From JBBQIY01 sp964553035 (GTDB lineage: Bacteria; Verrucomicrobiota; Kiritimatiellia; RFP12; UBA3636): a stretch of 13,874 bases of DNA. Both the position numbers and the translations under genes were made by a program. The notes beneath the pieces were generated by a model. It saw nothing but the letters and a program-made list of their open reading frames with translations. It searched no databases and had not been told where the DNA came from. Below, in pieces: positions 1 through 6,561 of the stretch (the first letter of the stretch is position 1; each line of letters opens with the position of its first letter). The DNA is taken from positions 1-13,874 of the forward strand of contig CAZKJH010000103.1 in NCBI GenBank assembly GCA_964553035.1, in the 5' to 3' direction.

Positions 1-65
1 CGGCTTCCTCTTCGGCTCGCTGATCCGCACATCAATGCCGACACCCCTGTCGCTACTTCCGCATT

Positions 66-148
66 CTCGGCAAACTAAACGCCTCCCGCTCCTTGGCAAA
101 CTAACTGCGCCCTTCCCGCTTCGCGGGGGGCGCAGTTAGTTTGCCAAG
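66..148. repeat. 57-base perfect hairpin (REP/MITE-like palindrome) with an adjacent partial direct copy
   Basis: Positions 92-112 and 128-148 are perfectly complementary over 21 bases. Between them, CCCGC (115-119) and GCGGG (123-127) pair again around a three-base loop, leaving only TT (113-114) unpaired. The sequence at 66-78 repeats the start of the left arm (CTCGGCAAACTAA against CTTGGCAAACTAA), so there are two direct copies and one inverted copy. The palindrome could end transcription of a gene lying to the left, but no clear T-run follows directly. An extragenic repetitive palindrome or the tip of a small transposable element is equally possible. One frame from base 1 stays open to a TAA at 76-78 and might be the tail of an upstream gene; nothing in it is recognisable. 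Confidence 0.7.
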
Positions 149-190
149 TCACGCCGGTGTCTTTTCTATTTAACAGACCGCGGTGGGGAG

Positions 191-222
191 TAGACAAACC
201 TTCTGAAATATGCGACTATAAT
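191..222 (+). promoter_or_regulatory. Candidate sigma-70 promoter for the kinase operon
   Basis: A perfect TATAAT lies at 217-222. The best -35 match is TAGACA at 191-196, but the 20-bp spacer is longer than the preferred 17, so the site is weak on paper. A start near base 229 would leave a leader of roughly 220 bases before the kinase gene, which contains the hairpin at 269-322. No sigma-54 site was seen upstream of the kinase. Confidence 0.3.
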
Positions 223-268
223 GTCGTTCATTTTGGGCGTGGTATGGTGTTGCGCAGAAAATGGAGAA

Positions 269-322
269 GCAGGCCGAAGTGTCGGGCTCGCCCACGGGGG
301 GCGGATGTATACTTCAGCCTGC
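269..322 (+). other. Long hairpin in the untranslated leader of the kinase gene
   Basis: Bases 269-282 pair with 309-322 over 14 positions, with one C-A mismatch and one G-U pair. A smaller inner stem, CGCCC/GGGCG, closes around the middle of the loop. The stretch 157-441 holds no convincing gene: the open frames there have low-complexity, arginine/proline-rich translations and no recognisable domain. The hairpin may be a regulatory RNA leader, a small extragenic palindrome or the remains of a mobile element. It does not match the riboswitch cores I compared it with by eye (for example c-di-GMP-I). Confidence 0.4.
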
Positions 323-450
323 CGAAAGCCCCGCGGAGGCAAGCCGTCAGGCGCAGCGTCCCAGGGGGTTTGCAAGAGCCTCATCTGATAAGCGTGAGAG
401 CAGTAATGGAACAGGGGGTGTACCTTGCCTAAACGTATCGAGTGCTGTAT

Positions 451-1767
451 ATGAACCGAAAGCGTTCTTGGATCTTCGTCGGGATAAGCCTCGGGCTATT
501 TGCCGCTTCGTGGGGTGTCTACGATGGGCTCTATCAATCGCATGTGGCAGAATCAGAAAGCCAACGGGCTGTGCTGGTCTCCCGCGGCTTGACGCTACTG
601 GATGCTTTGCATGCTGGTATTTCAGCTCAGGGCCGTATGGGGCAGTGCCGTCGTGATCGCTTGGCTATCGTCTTTGAAGCTCTCGCAGAAAGTTCTGGAG
701 TCTATGCGCTGGTATTGCGCGATCCCAACGGTAAAATTGTGGCGACGGGTGGAGAGTCGGGCGATGTGCCTGAAGGCATTGGCTCGGGACAGTACTGGTC
801 TCACGGAAGGTTGACGGTGGGACGACGGATTGACTTCTTGGCCGATGGTAATAAATTCGGGGAGGGGCGCAGACAGGGGCATCGCGGTGATCCAGAAGCA
901 GCCGAACTTCTCAAAGGCATCTACGAGCTTTCCGCCGTACTCGATACGGCAGAGGTAGATGCCACAATTCGCCGAGACAGGAACCGAACGCTGGTCTATG
1001 CGGGGACGGCATTTGCAGCGCTGTTACTGGCTGCTACGGCACTGTTGTTGATGCTCAGGCGATCCGAGATGAGCGGGGAGTTGGAACATGAACGCGAACG
1101 GACGCAGCGGCAAGAGAGGGCGGCCAAACTGGGCGCAGGGCTTGCTCACGAGACGAAGAATCCGCTCGGGATCGTGCGCGGACTGGCCCAAGCCATTGGC
1201 GACTGTACTGCGCTGGGTTGTCCGAACCGGATGCGGGTGAAGCAGCTTGTCGACGAGGTCGATCGCGTCATTGGTGGTATCAACGATTTCCTTGCCGTCT
1301 CCCGTCCCCCTGCAGCAACGCCCACTCGGGTCGATCTCGACAAGTTTTTCGGCGAGTTTCTTCCGCTCGTGCAGATGGACGCTGCCGCCGCTGGGACCTC
1401 CGTTGACTACGTGCCGTGCGGCCTAGTTGTGATGGCGGATGCGACGTTGCTTCGCCGTGCTTTGCTGAATCTGATCCTCAACGCCTTCCGAGCCTCGTCG
1501 CCAGGGCAGAAGGTTGCGGTCGAAACCAAGCGAGACGGCAAACGGCTTGCGCTGGTGGTTGCCGACGAAGGTTGCGGCATGACCCCAGAAGTCCTTGCCC
1601 GCGTCACTGAGCCCTACTTTACCCAGTTCGTGGGCGGTTCAGGACTCGGGCTGTATTTGGTTGAGCAGATCGCCTCTGCGCATGGCTGGAAACTGGCCAT
1701 CGCTTCCACGGAGGGACACGGAACGCATGCCGCACTGGAAAAAATTGTTATTGTGGAGGCGACGTGA
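451..1767 (+). CDS. Membrane sensor histidine kinase, ZraS/NtrB-like
   Basis: This is the sensor of a two-component system; it autophosphorylates on histidine and passes the phosphate to the response regulator that follows. An N-terminal membrane helix (about residues 6-26) and a second one (about 180-202) flank an extracytoplasmic domain of some 150 residues with a basic Arg/Gly/His stretch near 138-147, a layout like ZraS-type envelope-stress sensors. The cytoplasmic part has the H-box GLAHETKNPLG with the phospho-acceptor at about H233, the N-box NLILNA (about 340-345), the G1 motif DEGCGM, the F-box PYFT and the G2 motif GGSGLGL (about 395-401), so the kinase looks active. ATG at 451 is chosen; GTG at 442 in the same frame would add three residues, and an in-frame stop at 430-432 rules out more. 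Neither start has a good Shine-Dalgarno sequence. The ligand is unknown. Confidence 0.9.
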   Translation: MNRKRSWIFVGISLGLFAASWGVYDGLYQSHVAESESQRAVLVSRGLTLLDALHAGISAQGRMGQCRRDRLAIVFEALAESSGVYALVLRDPNGKIVATGGESGDVPEGIGSGQYWSHGRLTVGRRIDFLADGNKFGEGRRQGHRGDPEAAELLKGIYELSAVLDTAEVDATIRRDRNRTLVYAGTAFAALLLAATALLLMLRRSEMSGELEHERERTQRQERAAKLGAGLAHETKNPLGIVRGLAQAIGDCTALGCPNRMRVKQLVDEVDRVIGGINDFLAVSRPPAATPTRVDLDKFFGEFLPLVQMDAAAAGTSVDYVPCGLVVMADATLLRRALLNLILNAFRASSPGQKVAVETKRDGKRLALVVADEGCGMTPEVLARVTEPYFTQFVGGSGLGLYLVEQIASAHGWKLAIASTEGHGTHAALEKIVIVEAT

Positions 1768-3065
1768 AAAGAGCGACACCATGCATTGCCATTGTAGACG
1801 ACGAGGCGGGCCAGCGCGAGCTGTTGTCGGCCGCAGTGAAGTCGGCTGGATTCGACACGCTGATGTGCCGGGACGGCGCCGAGGCGGTGTTGGCGGCGGC
1901 ACAGTGCGATTTGATGCTTCTGGATGTCCGGATGCCGGGCATGGACGGGTTGCAAGTGCTTGATCGCGTCACGGCGGAGCATGCGGGGCTTCCGGTCGTC
2001 TTGCTGACGGCGTATATCGATGTGCGTGATGCCGTAACGGCCATCAGGACAGGTGCTTTCACTTACCTTGAAAAACCTGTGGACATTGATGAGTTGATTG
2101 CCTTGATCGAAGATGCGCTTGGGCTTGCCGTGCCAACAACCGACGTCATGCCGCCGTTGCCGGCCTACCTGATTGCCGAGAGCCCAGCCATGCGTCAGGT
2201 CCTCTTGCAAGCGCTTCGGGTTGCGGATTCCGACGTGACGGTGTTGCTTCTTGGTGAAAGTGGCGTCGGCAAGGAGGTGGTGGCGAAATTCATCCATGAG
2301 TCCAGTGGCCGACGTGGTGCTCCACAGGTGCGGGTGGATTGTGGAGCCTTGCCTGACAACCTCGTCGAAAGCGAGTTGTTCGGTCATGAAAAGGGCGCAT
2401 TTACAGGAGCCGAGGTACAGCGAAAGGGCCAGTTCGAGCTGGCCGACGGCGGAACGGTTTTTCTAGACGAAGTTGGGGAGTTGCCGCTACCCGTGCAATC
2501 CAAGTTTCTGCACGTACTCGAGTCCGGCAGCTTTCGGCGCGTGGGTGGAAGTCGGGAAATGCATGCGGATGTGCGGGTCGTCGCCGCGACAAACCGGGAT
2601 CTCGCCACAGACGTGCATGACGGCAAGTTCCGCGAGGATTTGTTCTATCGCCTTGACGTTTTCTCGCTGATCATTCCGCCGCTCCGGGAGCGACTGGACG
2701 ACATTTTGCCTCTCGCGCACCATTTTCTCAAAGCCAGACAGAAGCGTCTGGCTCCGGCGGCAGAGCGTATGCTACGGGCCTACAGTTGGCCGGGGAACGT
2801 GCGGGAGCTGCGAAATGCCATGGAGCGATCCTCGCTGCTGGCCAACGGCTCGCTCATCCTGCCCGCTGATTTGCCGCCGCAACTCCAGCATGTCACCGTA
2901 GCGGCGGAGCCTGCGGCTGCGTCTGTCGGCAGCATGGAGGAAATCCACCGCCGCGCCATTCTGGATGCGCTTGAGAAGACCGGTGGTAATCGGACGCAGG
3001 CAGCCGCGCTACTGGGTATTAGCCGCCGCAACCTCGTCTATAAGTTGCGGGATTACGGACTCTAG
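1764..3065 (+). CDS. NtrC-family sigma-54-dependent response regulator
   Basis: This regulator of 433 residues has the full NtrC architecture. The receiver domain (about 1-118) has acidic residues D12/D13, phospho-acceptor D54 in LLDVRMPGMDG, T82 and K104. The AAA+ domain (about 137-365) has Walker A GESGVGKE (164-171), the sigma-54 contact loop GAFTGA (211-216), Walker B TVFLDEVGEL and FREDLFYRL with the arginine finger region. A Fis-type helix-turn-helix occupies about 408-430. Every residue needed to remodel sigma-54 polymerase is present. The GTG start overlaps the kinase stop by four bases, with GGAG just upstream, so the two are translationally coupled. The sigma-54 promoter and paired palindromes immediately downstream make the secreted repeat protein its likely target. 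Confidence 0.95.
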   Translation: MKRATPCIAIVDDEAGQRELLSAAVKSAGFDTLMCRDGAEAVLAAAQCDLMLLDVRMPGMDGLQVLDRVTAEHAGLPVVLLTAYIDVRDAVTAIRTGAFTYLEKPVDIDELIALIEDALGLAVPTTDVMPPLPAYLIAESPAMRQVLLQALRVADSDVTVLLLGESGVGKEVVAKFIHESSGRRGAPQVRVDCGALPDNLVESELFGHEKGAFTGAEVQRKGQFELADGGTVFLDEVGELPLPVQSKFLHVLESGSFRRVGGSREMHADVRVVAATNRDLATDVHDGKFREDLFYRLDVFSLIIPPLRERLDDILPLAHHFLKARQKRLAPAAERMLRAYSWPGNVRELRNAMERSSLLANGSLILPADLPPQLQHVTVAAEPAAASVGSMEEIHRRAILDALEKTGGNRTQAAALLGISRRNLVYKLRDYGL

Positions 3066-3081
3066 GGATGTCCGCCCCCCC

Positions 3082-3126
3082 TGCAGATTTTGCAAGGCAG
3101 GGCGATACCACGCTGCAGAATCTGCG
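3082..3126 (+). promoter_or_regulatory. Paired palindromic enhancer (upstream activator sites)
   Basis: Two similar 13-bp near-palindromes occur at 3082-3094 (TGCAGATTTTGCA) and 3114-3126 (TGCAGAATCTGCG), sharing the pattern TGCAGAWTYTGCR. Their centres (3088 and 3120) are 32 bp apart, about three helical turns, so both face the same side of the DNA. They lie about 105-135 bp upstream of the -24 element, the usual distance for NtrC-family enhancers. Binding by the regulator encoded just upstream is inferred from position and symmetry. Confidence 0.6.
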
Positions 3127-3221
3127 CACCTCGATTTCATCGGAATGGGCGCAAAATGAGAAGTGACGGCAATTTCGGCGAAAATAGCCATATTTGGGGG
3201 TTTTTTGCTTCCCGTGCTGGC

Positions 3222-3249
3222 TTGGCACACACCGTGCTATGAAGGACAG
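3222..3249 (+). promoter_or_regulatory. Sigma-54 (-24/-12) promoter
   Basis: TTGGCACACACCGTGC (3222-3237) matches the sigma-54 consensus. The invariant GG of the -24 element is at 3224-3225 and the invariant GC of the -12 element at 3236-3237, exactly ten bases between the two pairs. Transcription would start near 3249 and give a leader of about 55 bases before the ATG at 3304. An AT-rich stretch with long T and G runs (3181-3210) lies between the promoter and the activator sites and could help looping; I see no clear IHF site. Confidence 0.8.
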
Positions 3250-3303
3250 TGCAGGCTTTGAAATTGTTTTGAAGCCAACACAACAACCCAGAAAAGAGGA
3301 CGT

Positions 3304-3669
3304 ATGAAAACAAAAATTGCATGGATAGTCATTGCCAGCATTTCCCTATCGGGAATTCTCACAGCTCAAGCGGCTTCGCAAGACCGCAAGCAGGACCGCA
3401 AGCGCGATGGGAGCGGCGAAAACTGCACCCTCCTCGGCAAACAGACACGTAGTGGTAGCGACAATGGCGACCGCAAGCGCGATGGCAGCGGCGAAAACTG
3501 CACCCTCCTCGGCAAACAGACGCGTAGCGGTAGCGGCAATGGCGACCGCAAGCGCGACGGAACGGGCGATAACTGCACCCTCCTCGGCAAGCAGACGCGC
3601 AGTGGCAGCGGCAATGGTGACCGCAAGCGCGACGGAACGGGCGATAACTGCACGGATCCGGAGGTTTAA
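3304..3669 (+). CDS. Small secreted protein of 25-residue repeats, one cysteine each
   Basis: The 121-residue product starts with a clear signal peptide (basic MKTK, hydrophobic core to about residue 20, likely cleavage after AQA at 23). The mature part is almost entirely a tandem repeat: DRKRDG(S/T)G(E/D)NCT followed by LLGKQTRSGSGNG, at residues 31-55, 56-80 and 81-105, with a fourth half copy at 106-117 and a short tail DPEV. Cysteines fall at 41, 66, 91 and 116, exactly 25 apart. The protein is very basic and rich in Gly, Ser, Asn and Asp, with no other recognisable domain. AGAGGA lies just upstream of the ATG. Position after a kinase/regulator pair and behind a sigma-54 promoter makes it the probable output of that system, similar in arrangement to ZraP beside ZraSR, but it has no sequence likeness to ZraP that I can see. 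Metal binding, disulfide linkage or cell-surface attachment are possible roles; none is shown. Confidence 0.8.
   Translation: MKTKIAWIVIASISLSGILTAQAASQDRKQDRKRDGSGENCTLLGKQTRSGSDNGDRKRDGSGENCTLLGKQTRSGSGNGDRKRDGTGDNCTLLGKQTRSGSGNGDRKRDGTGDNCTDPEV
3394..3654 (+). repeat. 75-bp in-frame tandem repeat, about 3.5 copies
   Basis: Copies begin at 3394, 3469, 3544 and 3619 (the last is 36 bp). The third and fourth carry the ACGGGCGAT variant (Thr-Gly-Asp), while the first two carry AGCGGCGAA (Ser-Gly-Glu). Most differences are silent or conservative. Near-identity at DNA level suggests recent expansion or ongoing correction, so copy number may vary between strains. Confidence 0.9.
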
Positions 3670-3699
3670 GCGTACAAAGACAAGCCTACTAAAAATAAC

Positions 3700-3736
3700 A
3701 GAGCCGTCCCTAGCAAGATACGCTTGGGGCGGCTCT
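3700..3736. terminator. Hairpin terminator after the repeat-protein gene
   Basis: Bases 3700-3710 pair with 3726-3736 over 11 positions with one G-U pair, around a 15-base loop. It begins 30 bases after the stop of the repeat-protein gene. The plus-strand T-run is poor, while the minus side is followed by GTTATTTTTAG, so it may work better, or also, for transcription coming from the right. Confidence 0.55.
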
Positions 3737-3811
3737 TGGTAATCGGTCATACACGGGGGCAAGGTTTGTCCTTTGAGGCTTTTCACTCAGCCCCAGTGAC
3801 CCACGGCGTTT

Positions 3812-4299
3812 TCATTTGGCGTTCCTTCGACGCATAATCAAGCCAAGAGTATTCCGTCTGCTTTCCCGACACTCCTCAGCGAACGCATTGATGTTCCCCG
3901 AGGCTGTTCGTGCGTTGAAGTAGAGCAGCGCGGCTCTGGCTATGCAGAAGGTCGCAACGATGGATGCATTTTTGCTACGCGTCTTGTCCTCGAAGAGGCA
4001 GGCGTCCCGACGTCCATGGTTTTTCGATTCGATTCCCCAGTGGTCGCATCGGCCAAGGAGACGAGACCCACTGTTGTTCCGATAAACTTGCCGTCCATCG
4101 CGAGCTGGCGCGGCAGTGAGCCTTCGTTGGCACGTAGCCATTCGCCCAGAACCCGTGCGAAGTCATCGGGGTTATGCTGGATGAACAGGTTTCGGAATGC
4201 CGAGTACGAGGGGGTTTTACGATAGGACGAGTCCTTCAGCCTCATGCAGACCGAGTCCGGAGATGGCGAAAAATGCTCGCTGCTGGGGTCATGCTGGAC
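3812..4299 (-). pseudogene. Remnant of an ISAs1-family transposase, internally deleted and frameshifted
   Basis: Two overlapping minus-strand frames carry the two ends of one transposase. The first (to about 4045) reads like the N-terminal half: TPSYSAFRNLFIQHNPDDF, then LAMDGKFIGTT, which corresponds to the family's AIDGKT motif with the first catalytic Asp. The second, from about 4070 to the stop at 3812, contains DHWGIESKNH and FEDKTRSKNASIVATF, matching the family's C-terminal HWGIEN...ED.SR.RK.NAP...A.LR block, and ends in NINAFAEECRESRRNTLGL. The central part with the second catalytic Asp is missing and the join is out of frame, at about 4040-4055. The extreme N-terminus is also absent. 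The copy is dead. I could not identify its terminal inverted repeats. Confidence 0.7.
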
Positions 4300-4339
4300 A
4301 TTGCCAAAGTCAAACTAGACCCCATCACGGTATGCGTGG

Positions 4340-5983
4340 TTATTTCAGGCTCAGGCTCTGTAGGAGGATTGGCCGTTCAAAGGCCTGCCGTTCAGGAGTG
4401 GTGCCATGCGCGTCGTGGGGTTCGGTGCGGAGATTCTTTTGCGGCACGCCGACGGCATTATAGGCACTGAATACAGAGGCAGGTGGACAGGAGCCATCGG
4501 CGAAGGCAACGGATATTTCCACCGGGCAGCGGATCCAAGCCGCGAGATTGGCTGGATCGTAGTACGCCATAGTTCGCAGAGTCGCCGGGGCGGTGTCCGG
4601 ATGTGTGCGGGAATAGTCGCAGAGATAGGGAACGCCCGCCAAGGAGCGAGTGGCCTTATCCGCATAGAGAGCACTCATGACGAGGGTGAGGAAGCCGCCC
4701 TGGCTGGCACCGTCAAAGACCAAGTGCTGTCCGTCCCACCATCCATCGCGGGCGCACACATAATCCATCGCGCGGCAGAAGCCAGCAAGAACTCCATGAA
4801 AGTGAAACGTCTCCGGCGCGGCGATACCGACATCAATATAGGACGCGACCTGATGGTGCGCAACATAAGCGTCCACCTGTGCCTTAGCGGCGGCGGAATC
4901 CTCCGCAACGGGGTGCGTATGGACATTCAGCATCAAGGTCAGGACACCACGGGCAGTCAAGCCCATATCGATGGGGCGACCGGTTCCGGGACCGGCACCC
5001 GGAAAGAAGGCGACTACCGGGAACGGGCCTAGACCTGTCGGGAGTCCCAAAAATCCATAGACGCGTTGACCATGCAGCGTATTGATGCTGAAGCGGAAGA
5101 AGGTGGCACGAGAGTTGGAGAACGCATCAAGGGGTTCAAGTTCCACTTCCGTCGGCAGCACCCGGGCTTGTGCCAGAGTCTCTTTCCAGAAGGCTTCTAA
5201 ATCGGAGGGGGGGCGAGTCTGTGCCTGGATACGGTCTGGTTCGAAGCCGACGGAAAGCCAGTTCGCGAGAGCCTTGCCTTGCCCCTGCGGCGGGATCCAC
5301 CGCGCCTGGCAGTACAGAAAGTCGGGTTCGGACAGCGTTCCGGAAATCGATGCAACGACGTTCTCTGCCAGTGGGAGGGTAAAGGTCTGCGAAGCGATCA
5401 CGGGAGGACGTCCTGCGAGCTGGAGTTGTAACTCGAGGCAGCCTGTCTCGACCGGCTTCCCGTCTTGCAGGACGCGAACTTCAAACCGAGCCTCTTCGCC
5501 GCAACGGTACAAACCCTCTGGCCGATTCGGCTGAATATCAAGCGTCACGGCTTGCGGATTCGGCAACGCGCGGTACCACACTTGTTCTTCTGCATAGGCT
5601 TCCGGCCCACCATCTGAGGCCCAGACTTGGCACAACAGAAAACAGGCTTCGTCCGAACGGCCTTCCACGCGGAAGGGATTTTGCTTGGCAAGGTCGTAAT
5701 GGCGGCGAACGATATTTGCAGGGCCTCCTTCGGGTGCAATCCAGACTTCGACAGAACCGGAGGTAGCGGAACGGCTGTCCTTCAGAACTTCGACCGTAAA
5801 GATCGCGGTCTCGCCATTTGCATACAAGTGCCCAGGCCGATCAGACGCGATCTGCACGGTCAAATCGGAGGATTGGCCGCCATCCGCAGGGAGTGTCGGC
5901 TGGGCGGAAGTCTGAGGAAGAGCGAGCGAAAGAATTCCTCCTGCGAGAAGTGTCTCGGTCATGCCAAATCGTTTTTTTAACAT
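4340..5983 (-). CDS. Secreted acetyl-xylan-esterase-family (AXE1) carbohydrate esterase
   Basis: The product, 547 residues from the chosen start, has a signal peptide (MLKKRF, hydrophobic core LLAGGILSLALP, likely cleavage near TSA|Q). Two similar beta-sandwich domains follow (about 40-140 and 145-250): DRPGHLYANGETAIFTVEV and NRPEGLYRCGEEARFEVRV mark the duplicated starts. The C-terminal half is an AXE1/cephalosporin-C-deacetylase alpha/beta-hydrolase with the nucleophile in GASQGG (S427), an Asp in FADGSCPP (D496) and a His in PHDAHG (about 523-526). It probably removes acetyl or other small esters from glycans or antibiotic-like substrates outside the cytoplasm. An open frame continues upstream to 6148 but would lie inside the preceding gene and hide the signal peptide, so ATG at 5983 is preferred despite a weak ribosome site; ATG at 5965 is an alternative. 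The gap to the upstream gene is 7 bases. Confidence 0.88.
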   Translation of the reverse strand: MLKKRFGMTETLLAGGILSLALPQTSAQPTLPADGGQSSDLTVQIASDRPGHLYANGETAIFTVEVLKDSRSATSGSVEVWIAPEGGPANIVRRHYDLAKQNPFRVEGRSDEACFLLCQVWASDGGPEAYAEEQVWYRALPNPQAVTLDIQPNRPEGLYRCGEEARFEVRVLQDGKPVETGCLELQLQLAGRPPVIASQTFTLPLAENVVASISGTLSEPDFLYCQARWIPPQGQGKALANWLSVGFEPDRIQAQTRPPSDLEAFWKETLAQARVLPTEVELEPLDAFSNSRATFFRFSINTLHGQRVYGFLGLPTGLGPFPVVAFFPGAGPGTGRPIDMGLTARGVLTLMLNVHTHPVAEDSAAAKAQVDAYVAHHQVASYIDVGIAAPETFHFHGVLAGFCRAMDYVCARDGWWDGQHLVFDGASQGGFLTLVMSALYADKATRSLAGVPYLCDYSRTHPDTAPATLRTMAYYDPANLAAWIRCPVEISVAFADGSCPPASVFSAYNAVGVPQKNLRTEPHDAHGTTPERQAFERPILLQSLSLK

Positions 5984-5990
5984 AAAGCGA

Positions 5991-6491
5991 TTATTCGCCG
6001 ATGATCTGCACTTCGCATACGCGGGCGCGCTCGCGAACTTGATCCCAGTCAATGAAGTAGATGTAGCCGAAATCGCCCAGCGACAACTTGCCTGCATTGA
6101 GCACGATCGTTTCGCTGCGACCAAAGAAACAAGAGCGCAGATGCGCATCCGTGTTCAAACTTCCCGAAGCCACTTCACCTGGGCAGGACAAGGCAAATTC
6201 AATGTGCTTCGGTCCCGGATGATAGTATTGTCCTTCGGTGCGGCAGGTCGGAATAAACTTCTCCATGATTTCGATCAGATCGGCCTGCATGTATTCGCGA
6301 CCGTAGTAGTTGAGGTCGTGGGAGCTCTCCTGGGTCATCACCGAACAAGTCGTGTGGTGAGAGTAGCAGACACAGATGCCGTTTTTGATTCCCGACTTTG
6401 CAACGATATCACGAACTTGGTCCGTAACATTGTGGAAGCACGGAAGGTGGTCGCGAGACTGGAGTTTGATTTCGCCATGATAGACTGACAT
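5991..6491 (-). CDS. YjbQ/UPF0047-family protein
   Basis: The 166-residue product has the hallmarks of the YjbQ family: SHHTTCSVMTQES (about 44-56, the HTT(A/C)S metal-site motif), HPGPKH (91-96), NTDAHLRSCFFG (113-124, matching NSDAHIKSSLLG in relatives) and a C-terminal YFIDWDQVRERA. Some family members have weak secondary thiamine-phosphate synthase activity; the physiological role is unsettled. It is a little longer than the usual 130-140 residues. AAGGAAA lies at a normal distance before the ATG. It is followed at 7 bases by the secreted esterase gene and probably shares its transcript. Whether the two are part of the larger operon upstream is unclear because of the repeat-filled gap. 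Confidence 0.88.
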   Translation of the reverse strand: MSVYHGEIKLQSRDHLPCFHNVTDQVRDIVAKSGIKNGICVCYSHHTTCSVMTQESSHDLNYYGREYMQADLIEIMEKFIPTCRTEGQYYHPGPKHIEFALSCPGEVASGSLNTDAHLRSCFFGRSETIVLNAGKLSLGDFGYIYFIDWDQVRERARVCEVQIIGE

Positions 6492-6520
6492 GATAATTTT
6501 CCTTGTTGGGTTGTTTGAGA

Positions 6521-6551
6521 GAATTACGAATTATGAATTACAAATTACGAG
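6521..6551. repeat. Heptameric short tandem repeat, GAATTAC class
   Basis: GAATTAC GAATTAT GAATTAC AAATTAC is four consecutive heptamers with two base changes. It sits 30 bases before the YjbQ-family gene, in its upstream region. Comparable heptameric short tandem repeats are known from cyanobacteria and other phyla. Confidence 0.75.
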
Positions 6552-6561
6552 AGGGAAGGTT

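Noticed and set aside
92..112. Similarity of the hairpin arm (CTTGGCAAAC) to the CTCGGCAAAC segment in the repeat-protein gene
   Set aside because: The match is about ten bases with no extension; chance is sufficient, and it does not support a shared origin.
157..656. Plus-strand open frames upstream of and overlapping the kinase (157-432, 261-656)
   Set aside because: No ribosome site or domain, biased low-complexity composition, and the second runs out of frame into the kinase gene.
3222..3237. Ordinary sigma-70 promoter for the repeat-protein gene
   Set aside because: No good -35/-10 pair was seen there, while the -24/-12 match has exact spacing and an adjacent NtrC-type activator gene.
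3346..3786. Long minus-strand frames across the repeat-protein gene
   Set aside because: The 75-bp repeat length is a multiple of three, so any frame lacking a stop in one unit stays open through all; the antisense translations are a by-product of repetition.
4406..5032. 208-residue plus-strand frame opposite the esterase
   Set aside because: Antisense to the alpha/beta-hydrolase domain, which has its catalytic motifs intact.
5984..6148. N-terminal extension of the esterase to 6148
   Set aside because: It would overlap the YjbQ-family gene by over 150 bases and place the signal peptide 55 residues inside the protein.
5961..6488. 175-residue plus-strand frame opposite the YjbQ-family gene
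   Set aside because: The minus strand carries clear conserved family motifs; this frame is its antisense shadow.
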